A stretch of 36,077 nucleotides of DNA from Treponema sp. Lineage in GTDB: Bacteria > Spirochaetota > Spirochaetia > Treponematales > Breznakiellaceae. The notes beneath the pieces are model-generated. The model worked only from the letters and a program-made list of their open reading frames with translations, searched no databases and was not told the DNA's origin. This document shows, piece after piece, positions 16,203-25,400 of the stretch (within the stretch, counting starts at the first letter, position 1; each line of letters opens with the position of its first letter). The position numbers were made by a program, and so were the translations under genes. The stretch spans positions 1 to 36,077 of the forward strand of contig JAITUY010000213.1 in NCBI GenBank assembly GCA_031286095.1, read 5' to 3'.

Positions 16203-16275
16203 TGAGCCGCGCAGGATTCGAACCTCCGACCACCGCCTTAAAAGGGCGATGCTCTGCCAACTGAGCTAGCGGCCC
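16203..16275 (-). tRNA. tRNA-Lys (anticodon UUU)
   Basis: 73 bases, no encoded CCA. Acceptor GGGCCGC pairs with GCGGCTC (one G-U); D arm GCTCAGTTGGCAGAGC; anticodon arm TCGCC-CTTTTAA-GGCGG with TTT at 34-36; T arm GGAGG-TTCGAAT-CCTGC. The T stem has one G-G opposition (50-64); if the 3' strand were CCTCC it would pair fully. The segment from position 56 to 72 is identical to the end of structured unit A, so the mismatch may be a trace of sequence exchange with that unit. Confidence 0.95.
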
Positions 16276-16299
16276 ATGTACCCATTGGGATACCGTTTA

Positions 16300-16328
16300 T
16301 ATATATTAAAAAAATCAAAAAAGATCAA
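16300..16328 (-). promoter_or_regulatory. Promoter of tRNA-Lys
   Basis: TTGATC (16323-16328) and TATATA (16300-16305) on the minus strand are separated by exactly 17 bases, an AT-rich strong-looking sigma70 promoter. The start would be near 16293, leaving a short 5' leader of about 17 bases for RNase P removal. Confidence 0.75.
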
Positions 16329-16340
16329 GGGGGCTTAAGA

Positions 16341-16558
16341 CAGCAATTTTAAGTTTACCTCTTTCAACCTCAATCTATATTGAACTTACCTTTAAATATT
16401 CTCACGCAAAGGGGGTCAAGGCGCAGAGCTATAAGTAATGCGTAAGCCAATCGCTGTTTTCATGCTTCTTCTTCTAAAAAGATAAAAAACATATCGTAGA
16501 CACACAACAAGGTAATTAAGTCCCGTTTTCCGCGAGCTTGCGTGATGAATTTTCCGAT
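16341..16558. mobile_element. MITE-like element, CGCAGAG family, copy 2 (inverted, one end missing)
   Basis: Reverse complement of the element at 9492-9746: it begins CAGCAATTTTAAGTTTA and carries the same AAAACAGCGATTGGCTTACG and CTTAATTACCTTGTTG-type blocks. Homology stops at TTTTCCGAT (16551-16558), so the last about 35 bases, including the second terminal repeat, are lacking. It truncates the decayed gene that continues from 16559. Confidence 0.75.
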
Positions 16559-17653
16559 TATGCTTTAGATGGCCTTTCGTGGATTTCCGCTCTTGTTGCG
16601 GCATTTGTTAATACAGGCGCAAATGCCAGCCCAATCGTGTCTTATAGTAATGTATCTTTATTTGTTCTGATTGATGTAGAGGCTAAACTAGTACTCTGTA
16701 ACAACTAAATGTTCACAATAACTTATTACCAGACATCCTCACGCAGAGGTCGCGGAGCCGCAGAGGATCAAGGGTGATTAGCTAACTTGTATCCCTTTCA
16801 TGTTGTTTTTCATTATAAAATAATAAAAAAGCATAGCGGGAAAAGCACAATTAGGTAACAAAGCGCAGTTCTCCGCGCCTTTGCGTCCTCTGCGTGATAA
16901 AAAACAAAGTGTAGTTTTAGTTGTTACAGACTACTAGAAGAAAAATACAAAAATGACAAAGAACGTTTTCTTGCAGGTTTTGATATGCTTAAATTGGGTT
17001 ATGAGCTGTTCCATACTCATGAACCTTATTCTGCGAACGGCTTACACACGTCAGGGGACGGCAGTGTTGCCATGTATATTACTTTTAACCAGTGTACAGA
17101 TGATGAAATACTTGACGAAACATGCGAATTTAAGTCTGCCAATTTTATTTCCCCTTTGCTTTATGGTATTAGAAGTTTCGCGTTGGGAAAAGCGGATTAG
17201 AAGAAAATTTTGCTTTGCGCCATTATCTTACCTCTTTTGACTATGATATTTCCGCGCAGGTGTATCTGAAAAAAGCCAGTTTAACATGATCTTTACTTAC
17301 CACAGTTATATGAATTATAAAAATTATTTCCCAGCTATAGAAGCATAACTTATAGATTACCCGTTGATTATCGGCAAATTGAATACATTGCTTTCCTGCG
17401 CGTATTAATTGGAATGCAACCGGAAGATCAGGTATTTAAAACGGCAAGCCCCGAATTTATTGGACTGTTCAGTTTACGGATGGACTTTAACGCAAGTAAT
17501 TATTTTTTGCCTTATATTGATTTTGCCTTTAAGACAAACGGTTGGGTAGCGGGTTACAAATTCCTTAAAGCAAACGCCAGTAAGGCTGGGAACTTCATTC
17601 CGGTTTTAGAAAGCGGGACAGTCCCCGGCTTACACGGACTTACGTTCCCTTAA
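16559..17653 (+). pseudogene. Decayed gene, probably an outer-membrane beta-barrel protein
   Basis: Not recognised by name. A frame starting in YALDGLSWISALVAAF runs to VEAKL at 16690, is interrupted by a 242-bp element, and resumes LEEKYKNDKERFLAGFDMLKLG in the same frame from 16934 to a stop at 17200. Further in-order pieces are in other frames: SGLEENFALRHYLTSFDYDIS, then MIFTYHSYMNYKNYF, then YRLPVDYRQIEYIAF through MDFNASNYFLPYIDFAFKTNGW to a stop at 17653. At least three frameshifts are needed. Alternating aromatic/hydrophobic residues in the last part suggest barrel strands. The 5' end is lost at the repeat 16341-16558. Confidence 0.65.
16692..16933. mobile_element. MITE-like element with 18-bp terminal inverted repeats and CTAG target duplication
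   Basis: The left end TACTCTGTAACAACTAAA (16692-16709) and the reverse complement of the right end (16916-16933) differ at one base. CTAG flanks both sides (16688-16691, 16934-16937). Internally ACGCAGAGGTCGCGGAG (about 16741) faces CTCCGCGCCTTTGCGTC (about 16873), the same type of block as in the elements at 9492 and 16341. It is non-coding, so it would have moved only with a transposase supplied in trans. Removing the element and one CTAG rejoins the host reading frame. Confidence 0.8.
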
Positions 17654-17950
17654 TTCCGCTTCTTTCTTTTCAATCGCTTCTTTTATAAGCGCGATTTCCT
17701 TTAAGGCGTTTTTAAACTCTGCTTGTTCGCTGTCGATTGTACTTTGCCCCTTTTCCGTAAAGGCGATGTAGGCGTCGTTTCCCATGCGGGTAAGCAGTTT
17801 TTGCGCCTGCCCCTCAAGTTGTTTGATCTCCAGCATAAGAATACCGCGTTCGCCTATGTCCTGCGCTTTTGCGCCTGCTTTTGCCGCGAATTCCTTTGAT
17901 GCCGCCAGACCCTGTTCCATTAACTCTTTCATTCTTTCGCCAAATGTCAT
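17630..17950 (-). CDS. Small coiled-coil protein of unknown function
   Basis: A 106-residue soluble protein, not assigned to a family. Almost entirely helical: an N-terminal stretch rich in Ala, Lys and Glu (ERMKELMEQGLAASKEFAAKAGAKAQDIGERG) is followed by heptad-like coiled coil (LEIKQLEGQAQKLLTRMG and EFKNALKEIALIKEAIEKKEAEL). No signal peptide. It starts 7 bases after the phosphatase stop with GAGGT as ribosome site, so it belongs to the same operon and may be a cytoplasmic partner or substrate of the SpoIIE domain; this is inference. Its 3' end overlaps the decayed gene on the opposite strand. Confidence 0.75.
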   Translation of the reverse strand: MTFGERMKELMEQGLAASKEFAAKAGAKAQDIGERGILMLEIKQLEGQAQKLLTRMGNDAYIAFTEKGQSTIDSEQAEFKNALKEIALIKEAIEKKEAELRERKSV

Positions 17951-17957
17951 AATAACC

Positions 17958-20900
17958 TCACTTCCTCTTAATTCCTAAAATGGTAAGATCGTCGTACTGC
18001 TCGTCTTCCTTAACATGAGTATAATACATATACGCTGGATTTTCAGGGTATTCTTTCGTGTGTATGCAATACCGCCTGTATTGTAAAAAGTGGTTTTTCA
18101 GAAAATCGTCTACTTTCTTATCCACCAAAACGCGCGATTCCTCTCCTGCGGACGGCTTTTTGTAACAGCGGAACATTTTTTCTACCGATACCATCGCCAT
18201 TATTACTTCTTCCGCCGTGCCTTTGCATGTCGAAAAATCAAACTGCAGTTCCGTATCGCCTTCGGGGTTGTGGTATTTTTTTAAGGTATAAATTTTATGC
18301 GCCATTACGCTATTGATGATTTCCTCTACGCGTTCGGGGGTCATTTCCTCGTCGGCTTGTCCGCAAAGATGATTTTCATGGGGCGTATCGAGAGCGCCCT
18401 CCGTACATAATATTTCTATAAAGTTTTCATCGCGGAATTTCCGTTTTGCCTCTTCGATACCGTCAGTGTAGAGTAACAAGATATCGCCGTGATCAACCAT
18501 TATAGTTTGAACATTATAGCCGCCTGTGGACTCAATCATAAAGTTAGGGAGTACGCCGGTAGCGGGTGATTGCGGAAGGGTAATCGTTTTTAATCTGCCT
18601 TCCGAAGCGTCGTAAAGGTGGACAATGTTATCGCCGGCGTTGCAAAAACGCGCCGTTCCTGTCTCGGAGTCAAAAAGGCAGAGCGTAAAGGCGGCAAAGC
18701 GCCCCTTAAACGCCAGGGTCTCAATAAATTCATTTATCTGATACACAACTTCCTCTATGTGCATTCCTTTGGCGTTTTGTTTCCATTGCTTAAAATAGTT
18801 AAGGAACATGGTCGCCACCTGAATCATGATCAGCGCCGCAGGAATTCCTTTTCCCGCAACGTCGCATTTGATAATGGCGTAATAACGGCCGTCCAGGTCC
18901 CTGTAATCAAAATAGTCTCCCGATACGCCCTTTGCTCCTTCGTAGTAGCCAAAGAAACTAAGGTTATCAGCTTCTTTTGAACCGCTTGTCTGTTTGTTGC
19001 CTTGGCTATCCAAATCCAGAGGGATAAATTTCTTTTGAATTTCTTTTCCGATTGAAAGGTCCGAGGCGGCCATTGCCGCTTTTACAAGACCGTGCGTCAT
19101 GTCGTTAATTGTGTTGCCCAAGATAGCAAGTTCGTCTTTAGTGGCGATACGTATGTCTACTCCCTCGAGTTTCGCCTTGTTTTCCGTGTCGCGGATAACT
19201 TCGATATGGCTTACAAGTTTTTTTATGGGTCTTATGATCAGGGTGGAGATAATAAACGCGCCGATGATTCCTATGAGCATTGCCGCAAGTGCGACAATTA
19301 AAATCGTACGCAACAATAATATCTGCTCATCAAGGATAGCGTCCATGATCGAGTCGAGAGACACTTCAAGTCTGATTAATCCGCGGAAATAGTTGTCGTC
19401 CGCTCCCTGCCGGAACATTACCGGCTTGTAAAAAATAAATGTCCTGTTTTTTTCTTTAAAAATACTTTCATTGGAGAATACAGGGTACGAAAGCATCTCT
19501 CCGCCTATTCTTGAAAGCCTTTCCGTCAGGTTTACTTCCAAAGAACGAATCGTTACCTGAATGTCGGCAATGCGCTGTAAGCTCGCAGAATCAAGGCGGA
19601 TCGCGAGGGACTGTCCTTCCTGCAATAGTTCTACAATGCTCTGGGATAGTTCTCCGACTTCGCTTCGCGCGCGGTCGTTCAGGTTCTGGCTAAGCTGTTC
19701 GTAATGAGGAGTAAGAGTATCGGTGATCCGCGATACGCCGGGGCGGAATTCCGTTGTATCAAGTTTGGAAAGAATATTAGGATCATTTGTCGCCCAAACA
19801 TGATCATTATGCGTTGAACCAGGTCTGTAGCCTGTAATAGTAATATAATTTGCTTCGGGAAGCGCGGCGGATTGTGCGGGAAGGAATCCCATTTCCAGCG
19901 TGCCTTGATCTCCCATTGGTAAATACGCTCTTGCGCTGGAGGCAAGCCCCTCAAGCAATACCTTTGAACGCGAATATAATCCGTCCAGCCGCATTTCACG
20001 TTGCGAAGTTGTCATTATGATATACATTGGCGTAGAGATCATTATAATTACCGAAAGAACCAGGGCGATTGTAAAAGACGCAAGCTTAAATCTAATCCCG
20101 ATTCCTCTTTTATTTATCCGCGCAATTTTGTGTTTTTTCTCCATAGGCATAAATTCTCCTGTAATTATAGCAAGCGCTTCGTGTTTTATCGCCGCGCTTT
20201 CCGCGGCAACGCCGGCAATACCCCTTATTGCGGCAACTGTTCCAAGCGCGCAGAAAATGACAAGTACCGCGGCAAGAATTGCGGAGGGGTTAAGCGTTAT
20301 CTTTCTTTGTCCTATTTTCCACGATGAATTCCAAACCTGCGAATAATCGCCGATTTTCACGGTTACGCTTCTTGATACTGAAATGACCGAAGGCGCAGTG
20401 TACCAGCCGCGTGAGGGATGCTGAAGTTTTAATTTGTACTGACCTTCTTCCAAATTTTCAAATTTAAGACCGCCAATTTCTCTGTCCGATAAAATTTTAA
20501 ATGAACCCGGTATAACCTGCCCTGTTTTGTTTTCCAGAACAACCGAAGTTATTTGCCCGCTGTTGGAAAAACCGCGCCCAATTATCCGTATCGAAAGCGT
20601 TCCCTGTACGTCCTGATTTGCGTCTATAAAACTTACGCTTGTGTAAGGGTTAAATTTGTTTGTTCTTATTGTTATGTTAGACTGCGGGCCTATGTTGCCT
20701 GCGCGATCGATAGCGGAAACTGTAAATGCGTATAAACCGTTATCGCTATTTGTGTAACTTACAGATGTATTCGTTCCCATTATTCTGGAAGGGGGAGCGC
20801 TGACCGCCGACTGTTCATTTCCTATAGATTGAAGGTTCCATGTATAACCGGCGGTAAAAGGGTCTGCGGATGGTTGCCACGCAATGTTAAAAGTGTTTGA

Positions 20901-22484
20901 AGTAAGATAGCCTTCGCTGTCTGTTTCAGGCTGAATTATTGTCAGTGCGGGCGGCGGCAATGTTTTCCTTTCATACCTTGCTGTAACGGGAGCAGACCAG
21001 TTCCCGGCATAATCCTGCGCCGATACGCTGAAGTACCATGCGCCGTCCTTGTCCGCGTTAAGTTCCATATTAAGATTTTGTGTGTTGCCGGTGTTGTAGA
21101 TCATAATTTGTTTTGCAGGCTGTGTTTTTGCGTCCTGCGACCAGACCCATGAAAATCCCATAATACCTGAAGTGTCAAAGGGTATATTCCACGAAAAGCG
21201 GGCCTTTTCCGAACGGTTGGGTATAGAAGGATTAAAATTTACCGCAGTAACGCGAGGACCGTTTGCTGAATGATCCGGCGAGAGCAAAATGATTCTTGGC
21301 GTATTCTGCGTTGTGTTTTGCCAGAAAATAAATAAGCCGTCGCGATCGACAACGGGTCTTGCAAAAGATGAATCCGCGCTACCGCTGGAAAGCAGTTGGT
21401 TTTGCCAGCCTATATTATCTTTTTGCGCCATAAAAACACGGTTGTTTCCCCTGCGGTTGTCAAACCAAACTACGATTGGGTTATCTTTGAAAATAAAACC
21501 TACCGGGTTGTTACAATACGCTTCTTCGCTGTTTACACGTTCTACTCGTCCGGTAATATTCCCGCTTGAATCAATTACCGCGCCGTAAATTTGAGGCGAT
21601 TGTGCGGAATAGTGCCGTTCCCAAACCAGTAACAGGTTGCTTCCGTATTTTGAAAGATGAGGGCGCTGGTTGTCAAAGTAATTTGCCGGAGCCTGCGTCT
21701 GCGTTACAGGATCGTTAAATGTTGTGAAACGTTTTGCCTGACTCCATGTTTGTCCGCCGTTGTCGCTGGTCTTAAAATAAAGCTGAAATGATGTCGAAGT
21801 TTCTATGTCGGTGATAAGGGACTGAAAAAAAACAATGTCCCTGCCTCCATAGCTTGCGTGGGCAGGAAGAAAATTTAATGCAAGGTTGTTTTCCGGCGCA
21901 AATAATTCAAAAGGAGACCAGTTTATTCCGTCGTTGGAACGGGCATAATGAATCGCAAGAGATTGCGAAAGCCCCCTTGTTACAAAAAGGAAATAGCCTC
22001 CGTCCGCGCGGACAAAGATGCGCGGAGCTACGGAATTATCCGCATCCGTGTTTATTGTTTGACGCGAAAAAGTTTTTCCCATGTCGCCGGAAATAAGTAT
22101 TTCCGTTCTTGCGCCGGATGCGGCGGCGACTAATATTCTGTTCCGGTTGTCAATTACAAGGCTGATGATAGACGGTTCTGTGCCTAAATAGGCGTAAGGT
22201 CCCGCTATCATTCCCCTTTCCGTCCATTCTTCGCCGGGCATTTTTACTGCCAGAAAGATGTTTGTCTGCCCGCTTGTTCCAATACCTTGATTCCTGCCGG
22301 GTACAGATTCCTGCCACGCTATTACGGAAAAGCTTTCCGAAGATGCGCTGATTGGGAAACTTCCGGTTCTGCCTGTAAAACGCGACGGCTCTTCCCAGAA
22401 GAAATCTGCCGCAAAAAGAGATGACAGCGTAAAAAAAAGAAACAGCGAAAAAAATAAAAAAAGTTTGTTTAAATAGCGTATCAT
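17958..22484 (-). CDS. Receptor-type phosphatase: BNR propeller + HAMP + SpoIIE/PP2C domain
   Basis: A 1508-residue membrane protein. Signal peptide about 1-26; periplasmic beta-propeller about 30-400 with Asp-box repeats (SGDMGKTF, SNDGINW, SDNGGQTW); Ig/Y_Y_Y-like domains about 410-720; membrane segments near 745-770 and 805-830; an extracytoplasmic region to about 1075; another membrane segment, then HAMP (IIRPIKKLVSHIEVIRDTE); and a SpoIIE-type PP2C phosphatase from about 1190 with GVSGDYFDY, KCDVAGKGIPAALIM, FCNAGDN and LLYTDGIEEA. It likely dephosphorylates an anti-sigma-antagonist or similar target when the propeller binds a ligand. ATGA overlap with the upstream gene. The combination resembles one-protein versions of RsbU-type sensing. 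Confidence 0.88.
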   Translation of the reverse strand: MIRYLNKLFLFFSLFLFFTLSSLFAADFFWEEPSRFTGRTGSFPISASSESFSVIAWQESVPGRNQGIGTSGQTNIFLAVKMPGEEWTERGMIAGPYAYLGTEPSIISLVIDNRNRILVAAASGARTEILISGDMGKTFSRQTINTDADNSVAPRIFVRADGGYFLFVTRGLSQSLAIHYARSNDGINWSPFELFAPENNLALNFLPAHASYGGRDIVFFQSLITDIETSTSFQLYFKTSDNGGQTWSQAKRFTTFNDPVTQTQAPANYFDNQRPHLSKYGSNLLLVWERHYSAQSPQIYGAVIDSSGNITGRVERVNSEEAYCNNPVGFIFKDNPIVVWFDNRRGNNRVFMAQKDNIGWQNQLLSSGSADSSFARPVVDRDGLFIFWQNTTQNTPRIILLSPDHSANGPRVTAVNFNPSIPNRSEKARFSWNIPFDTSGIMGFSWVWSQDAKTQPAKQIMIYNTGNTQNLNMELNADKDGAWYFSVSAQDYAGNWSAPVTARYERKTLPPPALTIIQPETDSEGYLTSNTFNIAWQPSADPFTAGYTWNLQSIGNEQSAVSAPPSRIMGTNTSVSYTNSDNGLYAFTVSAIDRAGNIGPQSNITIRTNKFNPYTSVSFIDANQDVQGTLSIRIIGRGFSNSGQITSVVLENKTGQVIPGSFKILSDREIGGLKFENLEEGQYKLKLQHPSRGWYTAPSVISVSRSVTVKIGDYSQVWNSSWKIGQRKITLNPSAILAAVLVIFCALGTVAAIRGIAGVAAESAAIKHEALAIITGEFMPMEKKHKIARINKRGIGIRFKLASFTIALVLSVIIMISTPMYIIMTTSQREMRLDGLYSRSKVLLEGLASSARAYLPMGDQGTLEMGFLPAQSAALPEANYITITGYRPGSTHNDHVWATNDPNILSKLDTTEFRPGVSRITDTLTPHYEQLSQNLNDRARSEVGELSQSIVELLQEGQSLAIRLDSASLQRIADIQVTIRSLEVNLTERLSRIGGEMLSYPVFSNESIFKEKNRTFIFYKPVMFRQGADDNYFRGLIRLEVSLDSIMDAILDEQILLLRTILIVALAAMLIGIIGAFIISTLIIRPIKKLVSHIEVIRDTENKAKLEGVDIRIATKDELAILGNTINDMTHGLVKAAMAASDLSIGKEIQKKFIPLDLDSQGNKQTSGSKEADNLSFFGYYEGAKGVSGDYFDYRDLDGRYYAIIKCDVAGKGIPAALIMIQVATMFLNYFKQWKQNAKGMHIEEVVYQINEFIETLAFKGRFAAFTLCLFDSETGTARFCNAGDNIVHLYDASEGRLKTITLPQSPATGVLPNFMIESTGGYNVQTIMVDHGDILLLYTDGIEEAKRKFRDENFIEILCTEGALDTPHENHLCGQADEEMTPERVEEIINSVMAHKIYTLKKYHNPEGDTELQFDFSTCKGTAEEVIMAMVSVEKMFRCYKKPSAGEESRVLVDKKVDDFLKNHFLQYRRYCIHTKEYPENPAYMYYTHVKEDEQYDDLTILGIKRK

Positions 22485-25400
22485 AAAACTGACTGTATCC
22501 TTCGCTGTAATTCAATCAGCTTTGTAATATTACGGTTTCTTGGGTTTTGCATAAGTTTCTGTACGACCGCAAAAGCGACAAGATTATTTCCCGCCTGTAA
22601 TTCCTTTACAGCCCTTTGATATTCAAGTTCATCTTCACTGGAAAGAACGATAGCCCCCGGAACGCTCATTCTGTTTAAAAGTCTGTCTTTTACCCGCATT
22701 GCTTCCGCGTTTTCAGGATTTAGCGCAATTGCTTCGTTAACCTGTGTTAGGGCGACTTCAAATAATGTTGTGTTATTTGCTTCTACAATTTTGCTTGCGG
22801 CCGCTGACAATTCCCTTGAACGCGCCAAAGCCCGCGGATCGGGCGGCGGCGGACGGTATCCCATATCAATTTCAGCCTGTGTAAGAATACCTCTTAACCC
22901 GGGGTATTTTGGGTTAATTTCCGCAAGGTTTTGCAGTTCCGCAAAAGATTCGATGGAACGCTGTTTTGTCCCCGATATTGCAGTTTTCATGCGCTGTTCA
23001 AAGGAAGCATTAAACGCAGACGGGTCTATGTATTGTTCCATTCTAAGTTCCAAAATACCAGCGTCCTGATTAACGGGGAATATAAGCTTTACTTCTCTTG
23101 TCTGCTGGCGCGCTTCATTGAATTTTGCAAGTCCGGCTGTACGGTTACCGGCGTTTATTAAACGCACTCCTTCCTCATAATTCATTCTGGCCTTGCTCAA
23201 AAGCTGGCTCATCTCTGGATACAAAGGCGCGGTGGGAGAAATTGTTCTGCCTGAACGCGCGGACATTGCGCCTCGGACGATACCAAGCCAATAAATTATT
23301 TCCTCGTTTTCATCGGGGTTTGTTGTACGCCACCTGCTTCTTGCCCTTACAAGCCTGTCTTCCGCCTGTTGAAAATTCCCCTCAAAGTAGACGGCGCGGG
23401 CGCTGTTTACCAGATTACGCACTTCCGTGATTATCATTTCGTTTTCCGCAGAATTGATCGACTGCCCCAAATTAAAAAGCTGTGTATCCCACGACTGTCT
23501 TAACGAAGAAGACTCCTGCACTTCCAGCGAGCTGTTAAAACGTTCCGCCGCCTTTTGAAGCCTGTCCCTTGCGGTGTCGAAGTTCTGCGACTTGTACGCT
23601 GTTTGCGCTTCTTTAAAAAGCCGTTCCCCTTCCTGCCTAAAGGCTTCGGCCTGGGTTGTCCTGCTGTTTGCGGTGGTACGCAGTGAAACAGCCTGACTGC
23701 GGAGCGCGTTCAGTTCACGGACGCTTTTTTCACAACCGGTCAATAAAGCGGAGATTTCTCCGTCAGCCTGTATTGGCTTCGGTTCATTTTTGTAATAAGT
23801 AACAGCGTAATTTCCACGTTCTATGTCGGTTGATAAAGCGGAAAGCATGGAGGTCAGAGTTTCCAGCGCTTCGGCGGGAAACAACTCGGTAACCGTGGAG
23901 CCGTCGGCTCTTTTGCGGGTTTGTCCGTTAAGGAAATTTCTTCCCTTTTCCATTTCGCTGTTTCTTGCGGTTAAACTGCGTTTAAGTTCGGTATCTATAA
24001 CGGTATAGTAATTGTATGCCGACTGGCGTTCCAATACGGATATTTCAGCGCTAATTTTTTCGATTGCGTTAGCCGCTGACGCTAAATATGGAGTTGTATG
24101 ATAATTTTTAAGCGAATTGTCTGTTCGCATTGCGCTGGTTATAACCGCGTCAATCTCGCTTTTAATTCCGGCTGTGCTGTTTCTTGCCTGCAATACGCTG
24201 TTTATCGATGTAACCGTGTCCGCTTTACCTTCCTTCCAAAGTGTAAATGATGAATTACCTGAATTGGCAAGCGTGTTTATGCGCATGGCAATATTTACAG
24301 CCTGTATCAAATGATTGGAAGACTCGTTTAAAGCCCTTAATGTGATAAAGACCGGAATATCGTCTTTCGTAATTACATTGCCGGATATTTCAACATTCTG
24401 CGCGTTTCCGCTTTGATTAAGCGCTCTGCGCTTTTGAAAAAACAACGGCGATAAATTGACATAGTTTCCTGTTCTTTGAAGCGCGGTTACGGCGTTTGAA
24501 TACTGCCCCGCATTAACCGCTGTAAGCCCCGTCGAATTCGCGGTTACGGCATTTTGCGTAATGGCGTTTAGTACCGGATTGATCGAATTTTTCCAGTAAG
24601 TTTCAAAAGCGCCTAACATTCCTTCCTGTATCGGCTCTCCCTGCCGCCCATTAATCAACATTAAAAGGAACGAAAGATGGTTGCGGTCCGCCATTTCGGG
24701 ATCGCTTTTTCTTAATTCGTTAAGGATACTGTCAAATGTTTTTACAGCCGTGTACAGCTCCTGTTTCTGCGCGATAAACCTGTCTATTATAGGCGTAAAA
24801 CGGTTTGTTATTTCCGTAGCAGTGTTAAGAGTGCCGTAATTAATTGTACGCGCCAATTCCGAGGCTGAATTACCCATGTTTGTACTTACCTGATTGAACG
24901 CGCTAACTACGGAATTTATCCTTTCTGTTTCCCGCCGGACATTGTTTTCAACCGTATTGCCGTAGCCAGCCGCAAAGAATTCATCGCGCATTAGATTCAT
25001 TCCGCTGGCGTATGTTTGCATGGCGGCTGAACATTCCCCCCTGTCAAGCTGTGCCCTGCCAGTTTCCATAATGTTACGCAGTCTGTTCTTGAACGCATTA
25101 AACTGCGAGATTTCATGCGTTCTTGATATGAATGATGTTAAAAGCGCGTTTGTCTCATTTTCTGATGATTTTAGCTGTGCCGACAAGCTGTAAATCTTTT
25201 CCGAATTTTCAGGATCATTCAAAAGCGTATTGATCAATTCATCAGCCGAATTTTCAAAATCTTCCCTTGCTTTATATATTTTTCGCAGGCGCTTTTGGGC
25301 ATTGTCAAAATTATCAGGATTACGTCTTATATAGTCGGCTAAAATGCGCATCGCTTCATCGTGTTTTTTTTCTTTTATAAGTTTGTCGGCTTTTACCAGA

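Noticed and set aside
15764-16204. Possible CRISPR-like or integrase attachment array
   Set aside because: Only two long, unequal units with internal pairing and terminators; no short regular repeat-spacer pattern and no integrase or cas gene nearby.
15926-16264. 112-codon open frame on the plus strand containing MSRAGFEPPTTALKGRCSAN
   Set aside because: It is the antisense of structured units and of tRNA-Lys; the peptide is the usual spurious translation of a tRNA antisense strand.
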